NCBI RefSeq assembly: GCF_000002425.4
Contig: NC_037260.1
Location: forward strand, 13,077,516 to 13,141,515
Direction: 5' to 3'
Origin: Physcomitrium patens
Taxonomy: Eukaryota; Streptophyta; Bryopsida; Funariales; Funariaceae
DNA length: 64,000 nt
Part shown: positions 38,839-51,374 of the stretch, piece by piece
Layout of the letters: each line of letters starts with the position of its first letter
How positions within the stretch are numbered: position 1 is the first letter of the stretch
Made by a program: the position numbers and the translations under genes
Notes under the pieces: generated by a model
What the model saw: only the letters and a program-made list of their open reading frames with translations
Told to the model about the DNA's origin: nothing
Databases searched by the model: none

Positions 38839-41800
38839 TCAGTATTCAGGAAGGAGAGTCATGAGTCGCATTAGGAATAGTTCTCCAAGCGCTTTACGAA
38901 CGTCCAACTGCATTCAAGTATTTTCTCATTTTAATCATCAAATCATGCAAGACTAGCTCACCAAACTAATCACCACATTGTGTTAATCGAACTCTTACAT
39001 TCTGGTAAATCCTTGATTGGAGCTTGTTACCTGGTCACAGCAAATGAGTCTTGTTAGATAAGGATAGAACTGTGGCAAATGCTTCTCGAAAACCCGGTTC
39101 TCCATTGTGCTTAAAGCCTTTAAAACCTGTTTGAAAACCAACGCAAAGTAATTATAAATTTGTGAAACTATATAAGTGGCTTCAAACAGTCATGAAGAAA
39201 ATTGAGAAAATATTTATTTGAAGTCATAATTATGTTAACATCTAAGGTTTAATCATATGCGTTGAAAGGACCTAAATGAATTAGCTCTGGCAGGGCTCGA
39301 TTACAATCACCTTTACAGTCACTGGAGCCCGTACCGATAGCGACTTGTATACATCTGTGGGTGTGGTATCTCCGGGCCGAGACTGCAAAGTGATTATTTC
39401 TCTCAGAACATGTCCGTAAAAAGCCATAAGCCTTCGTTCCGCCTCCTGTCTCAACTTCTCACTCTCGGGTGGAGGTGACTTTCGTCCCATATTTATCCAA
39501 TTTCGCTTTGACTCCTTGGTGGTGGCATCAGCTTCATGCCCCATTGCAGATAATGTAAGCATTGCGAGATACAATTGGGTGCCTTCCGCTTCTTGCCTAA
39601 GTAAGCTTGGTGGTGGCCTGTTCATCAATAATAGTCGAACAGCAAAATAGTAAGACTGCACTATCATACAACCAGGGTTCCTCATGGGCTACTCATTTAC
39701 TGATGAAACTTCATATTTTTATATATTTAATGCTCCACATTTTCATGGAATCAACATAATCAAAATCTGTAAACACTTTTTACCAGTCGCCTGCTATTTT
39801 TCGCATTCGCTGTCGAAGCTTGATGTCGCTATTATATGATGCTGCAAATTCTACCAGTGAAAATAGTGTGTCCATTATCAGTAGCTTTTGAGATGGCTCA
39901 AATCGTTGCCAATGATGTTTCTGCAAAGACCATTATACTCTTAACTAGTAAATCTTAAACTCGCCTGCAAAACTAACTCCTTACTACAATCAACCATCGA
40001 TCTCGCACAGAGACTATCCCATCTGTAGATTATTCCCTCCAACCGCTCAAAACGTATGTTTAATGTTAAAAACTTAACAAATCAAGCACCTGGAGGCTTT
40101 CAATGGTACTCAAGAGCAAAAGCTGAATGACACACTTGGATCTCACTTTCTGGAGAGCTAAGCTTTCTTCATCGCTACTATGTATGTCATCGCCATCATC
40201 GAACTCCTGAAAAACCGTCAGTCAGCTGCAAATTATCTATGCATAACTTGCACAAAAATGCCGGAATAAAGAATACTTTTAGACATTCACATGATGAACT
40301 TCAAGATATCCAAATTTTGTAAATTCTGACACGCGTAATTACTTCATGGCATGAACACATTTCTAACGGTAGACATCCGCACTTACCGTGTAAACAAAAG
40401 CTGAGGAGCACGAACCTCAGAAGTAGTCCCTGATTGCGATTCGGGGGGTACGCTTTTTCTCCTGTAATGTAGAATAGATTTCATAACGCCACCGATGAAA
40501 CCTCCTTTGCCGGTTATTTGAGCTGATTCCCCCGCTCCAACGGCAGCTTCCTCGCCGTTCTTTAATGTGTACCCGTCCATGAGGAGCTGGTCACTTCCAG
40601 GTGTAGTGACAGTGCCAGAATGCGTCCATACAGATGACTGGCTTGTATCGAAAGTAAACATCGTCTCTGGATCGAGAAGTTCTTTGGGTTGGGTTGCATA
40701 GCATGCATCCCTACAACATCAGCACTTGTTACTGTAGTCCTTTACATCATGGTTAATGCATCTTAATACAAATACGTAAATAGAAGTATGAACTAATTGC
40801 ACAGTAACTGTTAACCCGCTTTTCAGGAAGATCTCTAATAGGTTGGTTTATGAAAGGATATTTTGTACCGGATATGTTCGAGTAAAGTGGTCCAGTCCTC
40901 TACTTTGAATTGGTCTCCCCCTTCTTCAGTGAACCTCGTCAGTGCACGCATGGACATGGAGGCCAATGTCTGATCAGGTTGTGTGGCACAGTCCAGAAGT
41001 AGTCTTAGTAATTCTGGCATCAAAAAGGATACTTCCTGCATTCATCCAGGCGAATATCAACAAACAACCGCACAAATTACACCTAAAGAAAAAACATGAG
41101 GTACTCTATGTAAACAGTGAAGAAATTAAATAGAGCCAGATATACCCAACATACCTTGTAATAACTGCTGAAGAGATCGCAAATAAGGCGAAGTGAGACT
41201 ATGCAAGTCTCTCGAAACCATATGTTCTTGGATTCCAATTTGCCTTCATATGAAAATTCTCTTCGAACATCCTCAAAGATTGGGAAGAGTATGCGGTGAA
41301 ACACGCTCTTCCAGAATGGTCCTGAAAAATTGTGCCCTCGTTCCTTGAGAAGATCGAAGAGAACCTCCAAGGCACAGTTTCGAACTTCAGTGCGGGGATC
41401 AGATATAAGTTCTGATAGCCCAGAGAGCATTGGAAACCAGTAGTTTTCAGCTACTTCTTGATCTCTTCCCCTCTCTTCTGCAACTACTCGGGAGACACCT
41501 CCAGGAATGTGTCCCTAGAAGCACAACCATGAAACATTTGGTTGGCGTTAAATGTTTCTTACCCTACTAAGGAATGAGAGAGTGAGTTTAAGAAGCAAAG
41601 AAAATAGCTTCGATTGACTTAATTCATGGTGCTAAGCTGAAGTGCATGACGACCTGAACATAAATATCTACAATCGCTTATACAAAATTATGAAATGATT
41701 ACATCCTTAGAATGATTATGTTCTGTACATTACGAGTAAATATAGCTTATTATGTTTATTGATAACTGTGTATTTGTATTATGTGATTCTTTTTTGACAA

Positions 41801-44800
41801 ATGCAGTGAAAATGAGCGATTATGCTGAATTCAATCCGAATACAGTACCTCAGCCAAACGCTCCTCACATATTCGTAGAAGAGCAATCGCCTTCAAGCTT
41901 GTCCGAGCACTGCTTTGGCTTTTATTGTTTGCAAAAGCAATAAGGCAGTTTACACAGTCCATGAAACTGTCTGCCATTACTTGCTCAAAATGCTCCAATA
42001 CGACTGTATGCAACAGTAAAACTACGTTGTTCAAACTTGGTAGTCGTAGGAGCCAAGGTTTTGGTTCAGTTATTGAACATGGATTGAGCGACAAGGTTCA
42101 AATATGTGCAGCATCTACTTGAAAAAATGGGTGCACCAATACATCGAGAGACTTGGGCGATTTTGGCATACCTTGTTCAACATTTTCAAATGCATTAGCA
42201 GAAATTTCAGGATAATCAAAGGCGGCTGAGGTGAACACCATAAACACGCTCTTCCAGCCTGACTTAATACTTGTGACTTTTGACTTGGTCATCTGACAGT
42301 ATAAATAAGAATAGAAGTGTGGGATTCACACTGTCTATGAGTGTAACAGTTACATTAACTCAAGATTTATGTCCCCAAAAAAGCCTAGAGCTAAAATAAT
42401 CCTCGGCAGATTATCACCAAAGCTTTTAATTTACAAGAAGGGTCATGCTCACTTGTATCATGCAATCAACAATAAGTGCGCGTATTGTGGGATTCTTGCT
42501 GCTCCGCACTAACACGACAAAAGGCTTCAAAATATCATTCTGGAAGGTGAACTTTGCTAGCTCAGAGCGAGCCAGGTACTTGTGTGCCAGCTGCCTCAAA
42601 GAATCTATAGCGTACATTGCAATCTTTTCATCGTCGTGGCTCCCTGCCGCAACAAAATGCAACGAGAGTACTGCCCATATTTTGCCCCACACCTGTAGTT
42701 GTGGACATCAGATTCATAAGACACTCCAAAAAAACTTCATGTATTGGGTGGAGAAAATGTGAAAATATTAAGTGAAATAACATGATGATTCAATTTTAAA
42801 CAACATACACTAGGATGTAGGAGTAGTTACCATACGAATCCGTGTTATATTGTAGTAGCTAATTTCTACCATTTTCGTGAGACTGAAAACTCGTGGTGGC
42901 ACCTCGTTCAGCTCTTTGGCAGATACCTCACATAAACCCGAGAAGAATTCCACAGCCACATCACCAGGTAACTTGACGGTGTTGGCAAACACCTGCTCTG
43001 TTGGTTTTTCCATTAAATCCAATAATGAAAGCAAAAGATCTTCCCTAAAAATTTGGTTAGGGCCCACAGTAACTGCAAAGAATGGAGACGTAGTAATGAA
43101 CTCCAACCTTGACACACATTCTAGCACTGATTTCCATGAACTTTGCAACGCGTCGATTCTATTCTGGCACAAGTCAAAAAGAGCTCTCAAAGCTTCAACA
43201 TTTTTGTTTTGCATTTCCACAGCAGAATGCAAAGACGTGAATCTGCAGTAATTTGATATGGACGTGTAAGTAGCCTGGATCAGACCTGTGATGCATTTAT
43301 ACATAGATAATTTAGTCGTCGTAAAGCACATCCGAGGCGGAAGGCGACATATACTTATGAGACATGGTGAACAGAAGATAAGCTTGAAGCCTACAGAGGA
43401 GCCTCTTGTTTTATACCTGATTAACCCAGCTACAAATGTGTTGCGAAGATTTTGCAAGCCCAAAGACGTGGTTAATCCCGCGCCTGTGTAGAAGGCTTTT
43501 AAGCATAAAAGTATCCAGGCCTCATCGCTTGTTCTCTCCATTGTCACTTCGAAAGCTGCCAACAAGGCCAGCCCGCAAACATCCAGCATTGGTCGTGCCA
43601 GCTCGGAATGATCTGGTTTATGAAACACGCCTTGTTTCTGTCCAGTTTTTCGAAATGCAGCCTGTGTGCGCTTAATGATGTTCTCGCTCTCCTGCTTCAT
43701 ATCTGCTGCTTTGCGTGATGCTCCCCCAAGTTTGAGAACATCAAGCACATCGAGTAAGACACTCTTCTCTTCATGTTTTGGTCCAATTGCATTCTCGTCC
43801 TTAAGCTTGATTTCATCGTTGACAATTGAATCATATATCTCTTCCAGAAGTTCCTATGTCGAGATTATCAAAGGAGAACACTTCAGTTGCTAATCCAACT
43901 TGTCAACCGGAGGGGTTTATATATGATCAAAGGTAATTGGTTTGTCCGTTACAGCGATTTAATAGCTATCCTCATTGATTTATAAATTTAAAAAGTGCAT
44001 TGTGACGCGGTCTCTCAGTCAACTTCGACGATAAAATCGTTACAGGTACAGCTTATGCATACCTTGGGAGCATGTTCTTCAGCACCAGTTGAAGAGTTAA
44101 TATTCACGAAGTCTGCTTTCGTCATCTTGGTCACAACCTGAGGATTATGAGCATCTGTGTTGAGCATAATAACTGCATACGCCAGCACATAAGCTGTGTC
44201 TGCATTTTTGAAAAGGTTACCATTATCTCGACAGTACCTGTAATCACTTATCCAAAGTACATAGTCAGAAGAAATAGCCGGCAGGTGTTACGTCACGACA
44301 CATTGCTGATATCTGCCCTTATCTCGAAGGTACTTGAAATAGCGTTTAAGGGTTCTGATAATTTCTCGGCCACCTAAATTAACCGCCAACTGCAATGACG
44401 ATATGAGAAAACATGATTAAAAGTTCAACCTTTCTGCGAATTTCTCCATAATCCGATCAATCTTCTGCGCTTCTCCAGGAAGCCGAAAGCCGTTAAGAAA
44501 CATTCTGAGAGCCTTGTCAAACTTCATGCCGACAAAGTTCATTCCGTCCACATATGCGTGCATTACAGCCAACTGGAATTCTCCATGTTGTCCCAAATAG
44601 TCACCTATTTGTTTCTGCACACAACACAAAAATAATCCTAAAACAGACATGAAAACTTCGCTGTTACGTCTGCTACAGAATCATTGAGCTGTGAAGGATT
44701 TGCATCTTCGTTCTACCTTAACTATTTTCCTCGAACTGGCATTTGAAGAAGTCGAGATCATCAAATTTTCTAAGTCTGAGCTGAAGTTGAGACATTAAAA

Positions 44801-47800
44801 AAGGAATGCAGAAATAGTACTTTGTTCAAGCCTGGTGTGTCATGTAAGAACCGAGCAATAAATTTTGGGTCATTGGGAAGGAGATTTTCCGTCAGAAGAA
44901 ATTTGATCCCCTCCGCTGGCTTTCGATTAAACTGAAACAAACGCCCCAGTTCAGAATCGAAATGATGAGAGGTGTATTTCCGCTTAATCACAAACGTCCA
45001 TCGATTGTTGTAGACTACTGAAAAATGTCATGTATGCTCAAGGTAAGTTGCTTTTGAGATTCTCAGCATCCATTACATCCTCACCTCGATCACAGCAGTT
45101 TCCATCGAGACTTTGCGAGCCTTAGCTTTTTCGAAGTCGTCAGCCTGAGTTGTAATCTTGGCCTCATCCGTAGGCTCGGAGTCAATCTTCATCACATTAT
45201 TCATTTCAAATTTAGAGCCTCGTTTAGGGGTTCTGTATTGGATCAACTCAGGATCATCCATTTCCACTGGTCCCAAACCATCCTTTTTGGTCCATGCTTC
45301 TAACGATTGTAAAACATTCGTAAGACACTGCAACCCACGCATGCAGGTGTATGATTACGCAATATCTTTTTGAACAAGAAAACACGCTCAAACCAACAGC
45401 TGTTACTGACTTCACACTTTTTATTGCATTTTATTCAGCATTTGTACTAAAATAACCAGTTTGGACATTTCTATTATAAATTAGCAATACTAATTATTAC
45501 TTGGTTCTGAGTATATACAATGAACTCTATTTTCTGCTGATTTTTCAGAAGTTCTGTTAGCAAATGACATGCTGAAAGAAATGATGAGTAGGCATGCGAC
45601 TTACTTGAATACATAAACCAGTCACGAACCGATATTGAGTAACGACAATCGGGTTAGCATTTGGCTCCACAGGTGGGGGTTCTTGTGCCATGCGTGACAG
45701 CGAGTTTATCTTTGCCCACAATCAATTGTTCACGTCACATATCCGAAAGCCTTCTTAATACTTACTACTTGATGAGTGTTGTACATTACATATCCTCAGT
45801 ACCTTCCATTATTGAGCTCATCATTGACATAGACAGCTCTTACCAGTTGTTGAAACAAGTTAGTTGACTCCAAATCACAGTCGTAATTTACAAATATGTC
45901 AACCAGCAGCTGTGGATCGTTGCAAGTTTTTTCTAGCATCCTGATTCATCAGCATACTAGGTCACCAGACTTACAATGACCACATAGCCAAAGGTTCGGA
46001 CACAAGTCTAATACTGTCTAACCACAGATCTCAGTTCAGGAGTTCAGCCCGGTTGCAAAAAGTCGACTTCATAACCGAGATACGATAATTCAGAACGAAG
46101 GTAATAATAAGTTATGAATTCGGTCCTATTATGAAGCCAAAATAGATTATATTTTCAGAGAGAAGAGAGCCGTACTTGAGGACGGAGGTGCAATGTGGGG
46201 GAGGCGTCTCAGGATTGTCGAATGACCGGAGCACCACAAGAGAGAAAAATACTCCAACCTCTGCCTGCATAGGCGTTCATAATGTCACTTGAGATTCAGA
46301 TGAGCAAATGTTTACATCAACCTTAAATATGGATTCGGTAATGAAAAATCACAAATCATCATTTGTTTATACCTTAAGACTCTCCCGAAATCGCTGCAAG
46401 AGGACAGTGTAGATGTTTACAGCCATCTGCACTTGATCACGCACAACTTACATGATTTATTTGACTAAAAATAGGTTTAAAATGAGTCAATAGGCTAATA
46501 TGTAAAAAAGTCTTTTCATAAATCTGGGACATGTAATGACTTAATGCAAAGTGGAGCATTAGAAATGAGAGAATTGAGGAGTACAGTAAACTTTAAGAAC
46601 CTGGAATACGGATGCAGTAGGTGACACACAGGACCTCAGTAATGCATAACACAGGTATGCTTTCACAAAATCAATGAAAGTATAATTGACAGTGAAAGCA
46701 TCGCTCACTCCTTCCAGCAGCCCCTGGATGAGGCCAAATCCGTCAGAAAAATGAGTTCTTTATTTCTCCGAAGCTCTTGTTTATATATTTTCGCAAGATT
46801 GTAATATTTACAGGCTTTTAAGTACCTGAAGCAGATCAAGAGACAAAATCTTGGTCCTGTTACTGAGATCGTCTGTTTCTTCCTTCACAGCTAGCTGCTC
46901 AAGAAGCATGAAAAGAGTAAAACGGATTAGAACCACGTAAAGATTCAAAAACCTCAGAATATGTTATAACTTCACAACCACTTTCTTCAAGAACCCAGGC
47001 AAATCCACCAGAGCTATACAATTAAGCATTCATATGCTGTGTATAGGAAAACGGCTTCTCAATCGCAATTCAGGAAATCACCTGCTGAGGTAGAGAATGA
47101 CACCTTGCAGATTGTTCGTAGCATCAGTACCCCATCTTGCTGGCCAACTGTGAGTGACTCCAGGCTTGTTACAGCCCTAGACAGCCAGAAATTTCTTCCG
47201 GATATAACATTTAAAACGTCTTTACAGAAAAATAAAATAAAATAAAATAATTACTGTAAGAGTTTCTGACGAGAAGGGACTTGAAGTACATTCTTAGGTA
47301 TTGAAAGTTACAGAATCATTATACCCTTCGCTGTTTAGTTCTCCCTCTGCTTCGACCACTTTGTTCAAGGCTGCTTCAAACCCCTGTCAGTTTACATAAA
47401 TTTCTTTTACTTGCAGGCAAGGGACAGTGTCCAGGTTCAGCTTTGAACCCATATATTTAAGAGAAGTAAAGTACAGTGTATATTGCATCACCAGATATCA
47501 CCAAGGCGCATTGATTCACAGATATTTGACTCTAGTTCAAGACCAAGAAAGAATCAACTGTCCTTAGGAATTAAACTTTCTTTTTCTTTTTCCGCATGAA
47601 GCCAATAGAAAAATAGTTAAAGAGGAAGAGTTTAGAAGAATTATGATATTCTGGAACGGTCGCTAATATGAAAACTTGCAAACCTGAATGTCGGCAACTC
47701 CACTGAGATGCTTTAAATCTTCCACTGGCATCTGACTAGGAGTAGGCTGTGATTGCTTTGAGTCCTTCGACGATTCACCCTGGTCAAGCTTCCTAGATTT

Positions 47801-49689
47801 CACCCTCTTCCAATAAACAACAGAGGAGATGTCGGTTTTCAACCAAAAGATATTTGGATAACTGTATTGAAATTGAGAAATGGAGACGAATCCATTATTA
47901 GACTTTCTGATGAGGGGACCAATGCCAATCAGCGGTCATCGATGCAAACCCATCCTAGCATTCTGATTCTGACCATACCTCTGTATTATTTTCCATTCTT
48001 ATGAAGACTGTATTCATCATTTGCATCAACGTCGCTTTAGCAGTGGCTTGGTTCACAGGGCTTTTACTGCAGAAAGGCATGTTCAGCGTGAATGGATTAT
48101 TACAAATCCATTAAAAATTAGTTTCATGTGTCCCTGATAATTGCGGTTAGACATCATATGAGGTTTCAACATCTCTTACCTGCTCAAGACAATATTATAG
48201 CATGTGCGCACCGCTGTAAGGAGGCACTCCCTATGCACTGCAGTTTTCAAATTTGAACAAGAGGTAGTTATGTGTAGTTGAATGTGGTTAAGATGCTAAA
48301 AACACATTGGACGTTTGAAGCAGAGAACAGGATATTTGAAATACCATGATAGGAAGGCGAAGCCACTGCGGTGAGGAGAACTTTGATGACTTGGAGCACT
48401 ACACTGCCAAGTCCGTATGAGAAAAGTATCAATCTGTGTACATATTTGAGACTTCTAATTTGCTGAATTATATGTGAAAAATTTATCTACATGAAAAGGT
48501 GCAGAGAAACTTTACACATCAACTCAAATTGATTAATCTCAAATTTGTGACTTACGCAGTTCTGTGGAATAAGACAGAAGGGATGTTTAATCAGAAAGAA
48601 CTACACATGTGACTCATCTGAAATCGTTCCTGGAAGAGGTTTTTACTTTTGATTGGTACCAGTTGCGCCATCGTCGGACAATCTGCATACCATGTTAAAT
48701 AGCTCCGTAAGCATGGCTTCGTTTTTGCCCCCAGTGAGACCGGCCTCTCCCTCTAGATGTCCATAAGAAATCAGCTTCTGCGAGTTATCATATAACACTC
48801 AATAAGCGCATCCAATTTTTTAGTACGAAGAAGAAGGCATTCTTTTTTTAAATTGAAATACCAAGCGAGAGCAGAGGAAACTCGGAAAAAATTATGATGA
48901 ATTACAACCCGTCACGTGTTCCCACATGTAAGCAATCAAGAGCCGGCTCAATTATTTTCGATTGCTTCGTCTCAAATGCGAGACGCAATGGTAACAATAC
49001 CACTTCAGCTTCTGACCCTTCAAGAGTTTTTCCAGCTTCGGTCATCGTGGCAGCAGCTGCCAGGCCTGTGTTTTGCCTTAGCGGCTCCTGAGTGTTGACA
49101 GTTTGGAAAGTTGCCCCTATCTCATTCAGTGACGATGTGTCTTCGTTATTTGTAAAGTCTTGGATACCCGAGCTATAGAGGACAACCAAAAGACCAAGGA
49201 TTGAATTAATATTGTAAATACATCCATCAGACCTGATTGAATTCACGGCATTTGAAGGACAAGAAGCGAGTGAATGCACAAATCTTGTTCTCTACACAGA
49301 TCTAATCCGCAGTTATAGCTTCATAACCCTAGAAACGATTCATGATCATAGCTTAGGGCTAAGGAGCATTTGGTCATACATGTTACGAGACAAATTAGGC
49401 TCCTCAAGCTGGCCTGGTGGTGGAACTGGAGAAGTAATATGCCGGCTGTCTGCAGTAGTCCATGCACAGGAGTCGTCAAATTCTGTTGCTAGAGTGCAAC
49501 AGAAGGGACACACTAATAATTAATCAGCAGAGCTAGAATGTCTTAAAACACAAATATGAAGTGTATGTGACACAACGTACCAAGGTACGCTTTGAGAGCG
49601 TTCTGCAGATTGGCGTACTTCTTGCCAGATGATTCCTTCAGCATCCGTTCAAACGACCGCGTAACGAACGCTCCCCCAGCATCCGCCAT
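38839..49689 (-). CDS. BIG5: BIG5/MIN7/BEN1-like ARF guanine-nucleotide exchange factor (Sec7 domain)
   Basis: Large ARF-GEF of the trans-Golgi/early endosome, expected to load GTP on ARF GTPases for vesicle budding; the Arabidopsis relative acts in endosomal recycling and immunity. 33 coding exons (minus): 49689-49581, 49488-49380, 49172-48926, 48777-48660, 48398-48345, 48237-48180, 48066-47979, 47806-47684, 47383-47325, 47176-47104, 46894-46826, 46723-46601, 46426-46373, 46264-46176, 45940-45844, 45709-45605, 45327-45085, 44931-44821, 44614-44430, 44237-44063, 43853-43417, 43242-42831, 42692-42453, 42292-42172, 42003-41849, 41514-41155, 41035-40869, 40710-40416, 40206-40090, 39920-39784, 39617-39311, 39126-39031, 38907-38839. 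Every phase agrees; total 1733 aa, close to Arabidopsis BIG5 (about 1739, from memory). The start [20 protein letters not shown] matches the family. Sec7 domain about residues 585-775: [65 protein letters not shown]-terminal HDS repeats follow ([30 protein letters not shown]). Oddities: Gln652 replaces the usual acidic finger, and the exon 28 donor is ambiguous. A single-exon error is possible; the identity is secure. Confidence 0.93.
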
Positions 49690-49725
49690 GGTTCACACTC
49701 CTTCCTATTTCACCTTCTACCTGAT

Positions 49726-49743
49726 TCACGCATGGTCAGCCAT
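49726..49743 (-). promoter_or_regulatory. Short upstream ORF before the BIG5-like start codon
   Basis: Five-codon uORF (MADHA-stop) ending 36 nt upstream of the main ATG. It counts only if this stretch is in the mature leader; a possible acceptor, AACATTCAG, sits just upstream at about 49753. Confidence 0.4.
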
Positions 49744-51374
49744 AATGCAAAACCTGAATGTTCATAATAAATAAGTTCAGCATTGAATTGTGAACGTCAT
49801 GGAAATCTTGCAATTGGTGGAGACAGAAGAATTCAGCAGTTAGAAATTTGAGGTGCGGAACAGGAAAAAGCGTCATATTCAACGCGGATAAGGCTATTTT
49901 CATCGTTTCTTGTAAGCTTCTACAGAACCCCTCCCTATATATCGATAAGAAACTGCTTCACATATTAATTCACACGAAGCCTCCCTCAAGCTCTATACTC
50001 AATTAGGTGATTCAGCAAGAGCGGATCCCTTCCTGATCCTCACACAATTTATATTTGAAGCGTCTACCCTTGCACTATGTGATCCTGAAGTGGATGGCAC
50101 TTCGGTGAACGAAAGAAAGGCGAATGCAAAAATTAGATCCACGACAAAAAAAGCAAAAAACTCAGGGAAATCTAGCGACAGAGGAAAATGCAATGCATTT
50201 GGCGAATTTTTCAGGTCAGTGGCCCTTCAAATTTGTTTCGCTCGTCAGAACATGAGAAACAAAAATACACATCTGGTTGCAACACCATCTGCAATCTCAA
50301 GGTAATTGATCCTCATCATCAACCAGGGGCGCAACAATATGTACACATTAATTCCCAAAAATTCGAACATGAATTGCAAGTGATTAGCAGGAGCCTCGTA
50401 TATGTTCACACTCATACCACTAACAGAAACTCAATCAAACTAGTCGACGTTATCTGCTTTAGAAGACACCACAATTAATAAACGCATTCACAGATCAATG
50501 AAATCATTTAAGACACACCTCTCCTATTTACGTGGTATGCCCCGAATTCTCATGGAGGCAGAGATGCCTCGGAGTCTCCTTGGGAGTACAAAACAGTGCA
50601 ATAACGTTCAAGTTCATCAGCAACAATGCGCCCAGAAATAGTTCTTGACCGCGTTGAGGGGGTAACTAATCAGTCAAGCAACGATATTCTATTGTAACTG
50701 AGTTATCACGGTCTTAGGATTGAATTCTGCGGCAGCTTCACAAACTGCTCACGCGGTGTCTTACTTGGAAAATTAGACCACTGACACCCACCACCACTAT
50801 ATGCGAGGAATGTGAGGTTGAACTGGGTCTATCGCATGCCAAGTGGAGTTTGCATGGATCCTTTTCGGGAAGCCAAGTGTCACCAGCTATTCCCCCCTAC
50901 TACCCATTTCACCACCTGGTCACAATTTTGATTTCAGTCGACATAACCCTCCGATCTTCCGCAGAGCAATCGAGTTTGTACATTGATGTCCTGTGAGCCT
51001 TAGGTCTGAATTAGGGTGGCTTCCACGTTCGGAGTGAGTGATTCTTGCATTCAAGGAGTTGCTGAGGATTATTGGAGCTGCTTAGCGTGGCACTCCTGCA
51101 ATTTTGATTTTCTTAGTAGAAGAGAGCTTGTGTTGCATTCAGACGCAGCGTCAGTTTTCGAAGGTGGGTTTACGCCAACTGTGTGCTTTTGTACTCGACG
51201 ATCTGCTGTGAGTTTTGGCTGCTGATTTTGGTCACTGTCTGGTTTGCTGGGGATGTGAGCTCTTCTTCATGCTCCTCTCTGCTGCCTTGCAAAATATTAG
51301 AGTCAAACTTACTTATGTAGTACCCTAATGTGCTCCATATTTGCAAATTCTCAGTTCTTGAAGATACTAGAAAC
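49744..51374. promoter_or_regulatory. Divergent intergenic region between the ARF-GEF and Q/A-rich genes
   Basis: About 1.7 kb separates the two start codons, so both promoters and 5' leaders lie here. For the + gene a leader intron is likely, from TCGAAG|GTGGGT (about 51162) to AATTCTCAG|TTCTTG (about 51356), 19 bp before its ATG. No TATA box was assigned with confidence. Confidence 0.5.

Noticed and set aside
42810..43748. 312-codon minus ORF as a single exon
   Set aside because: Comparison with the BIG family shows two exons plus a stop-free 174-bp intron.
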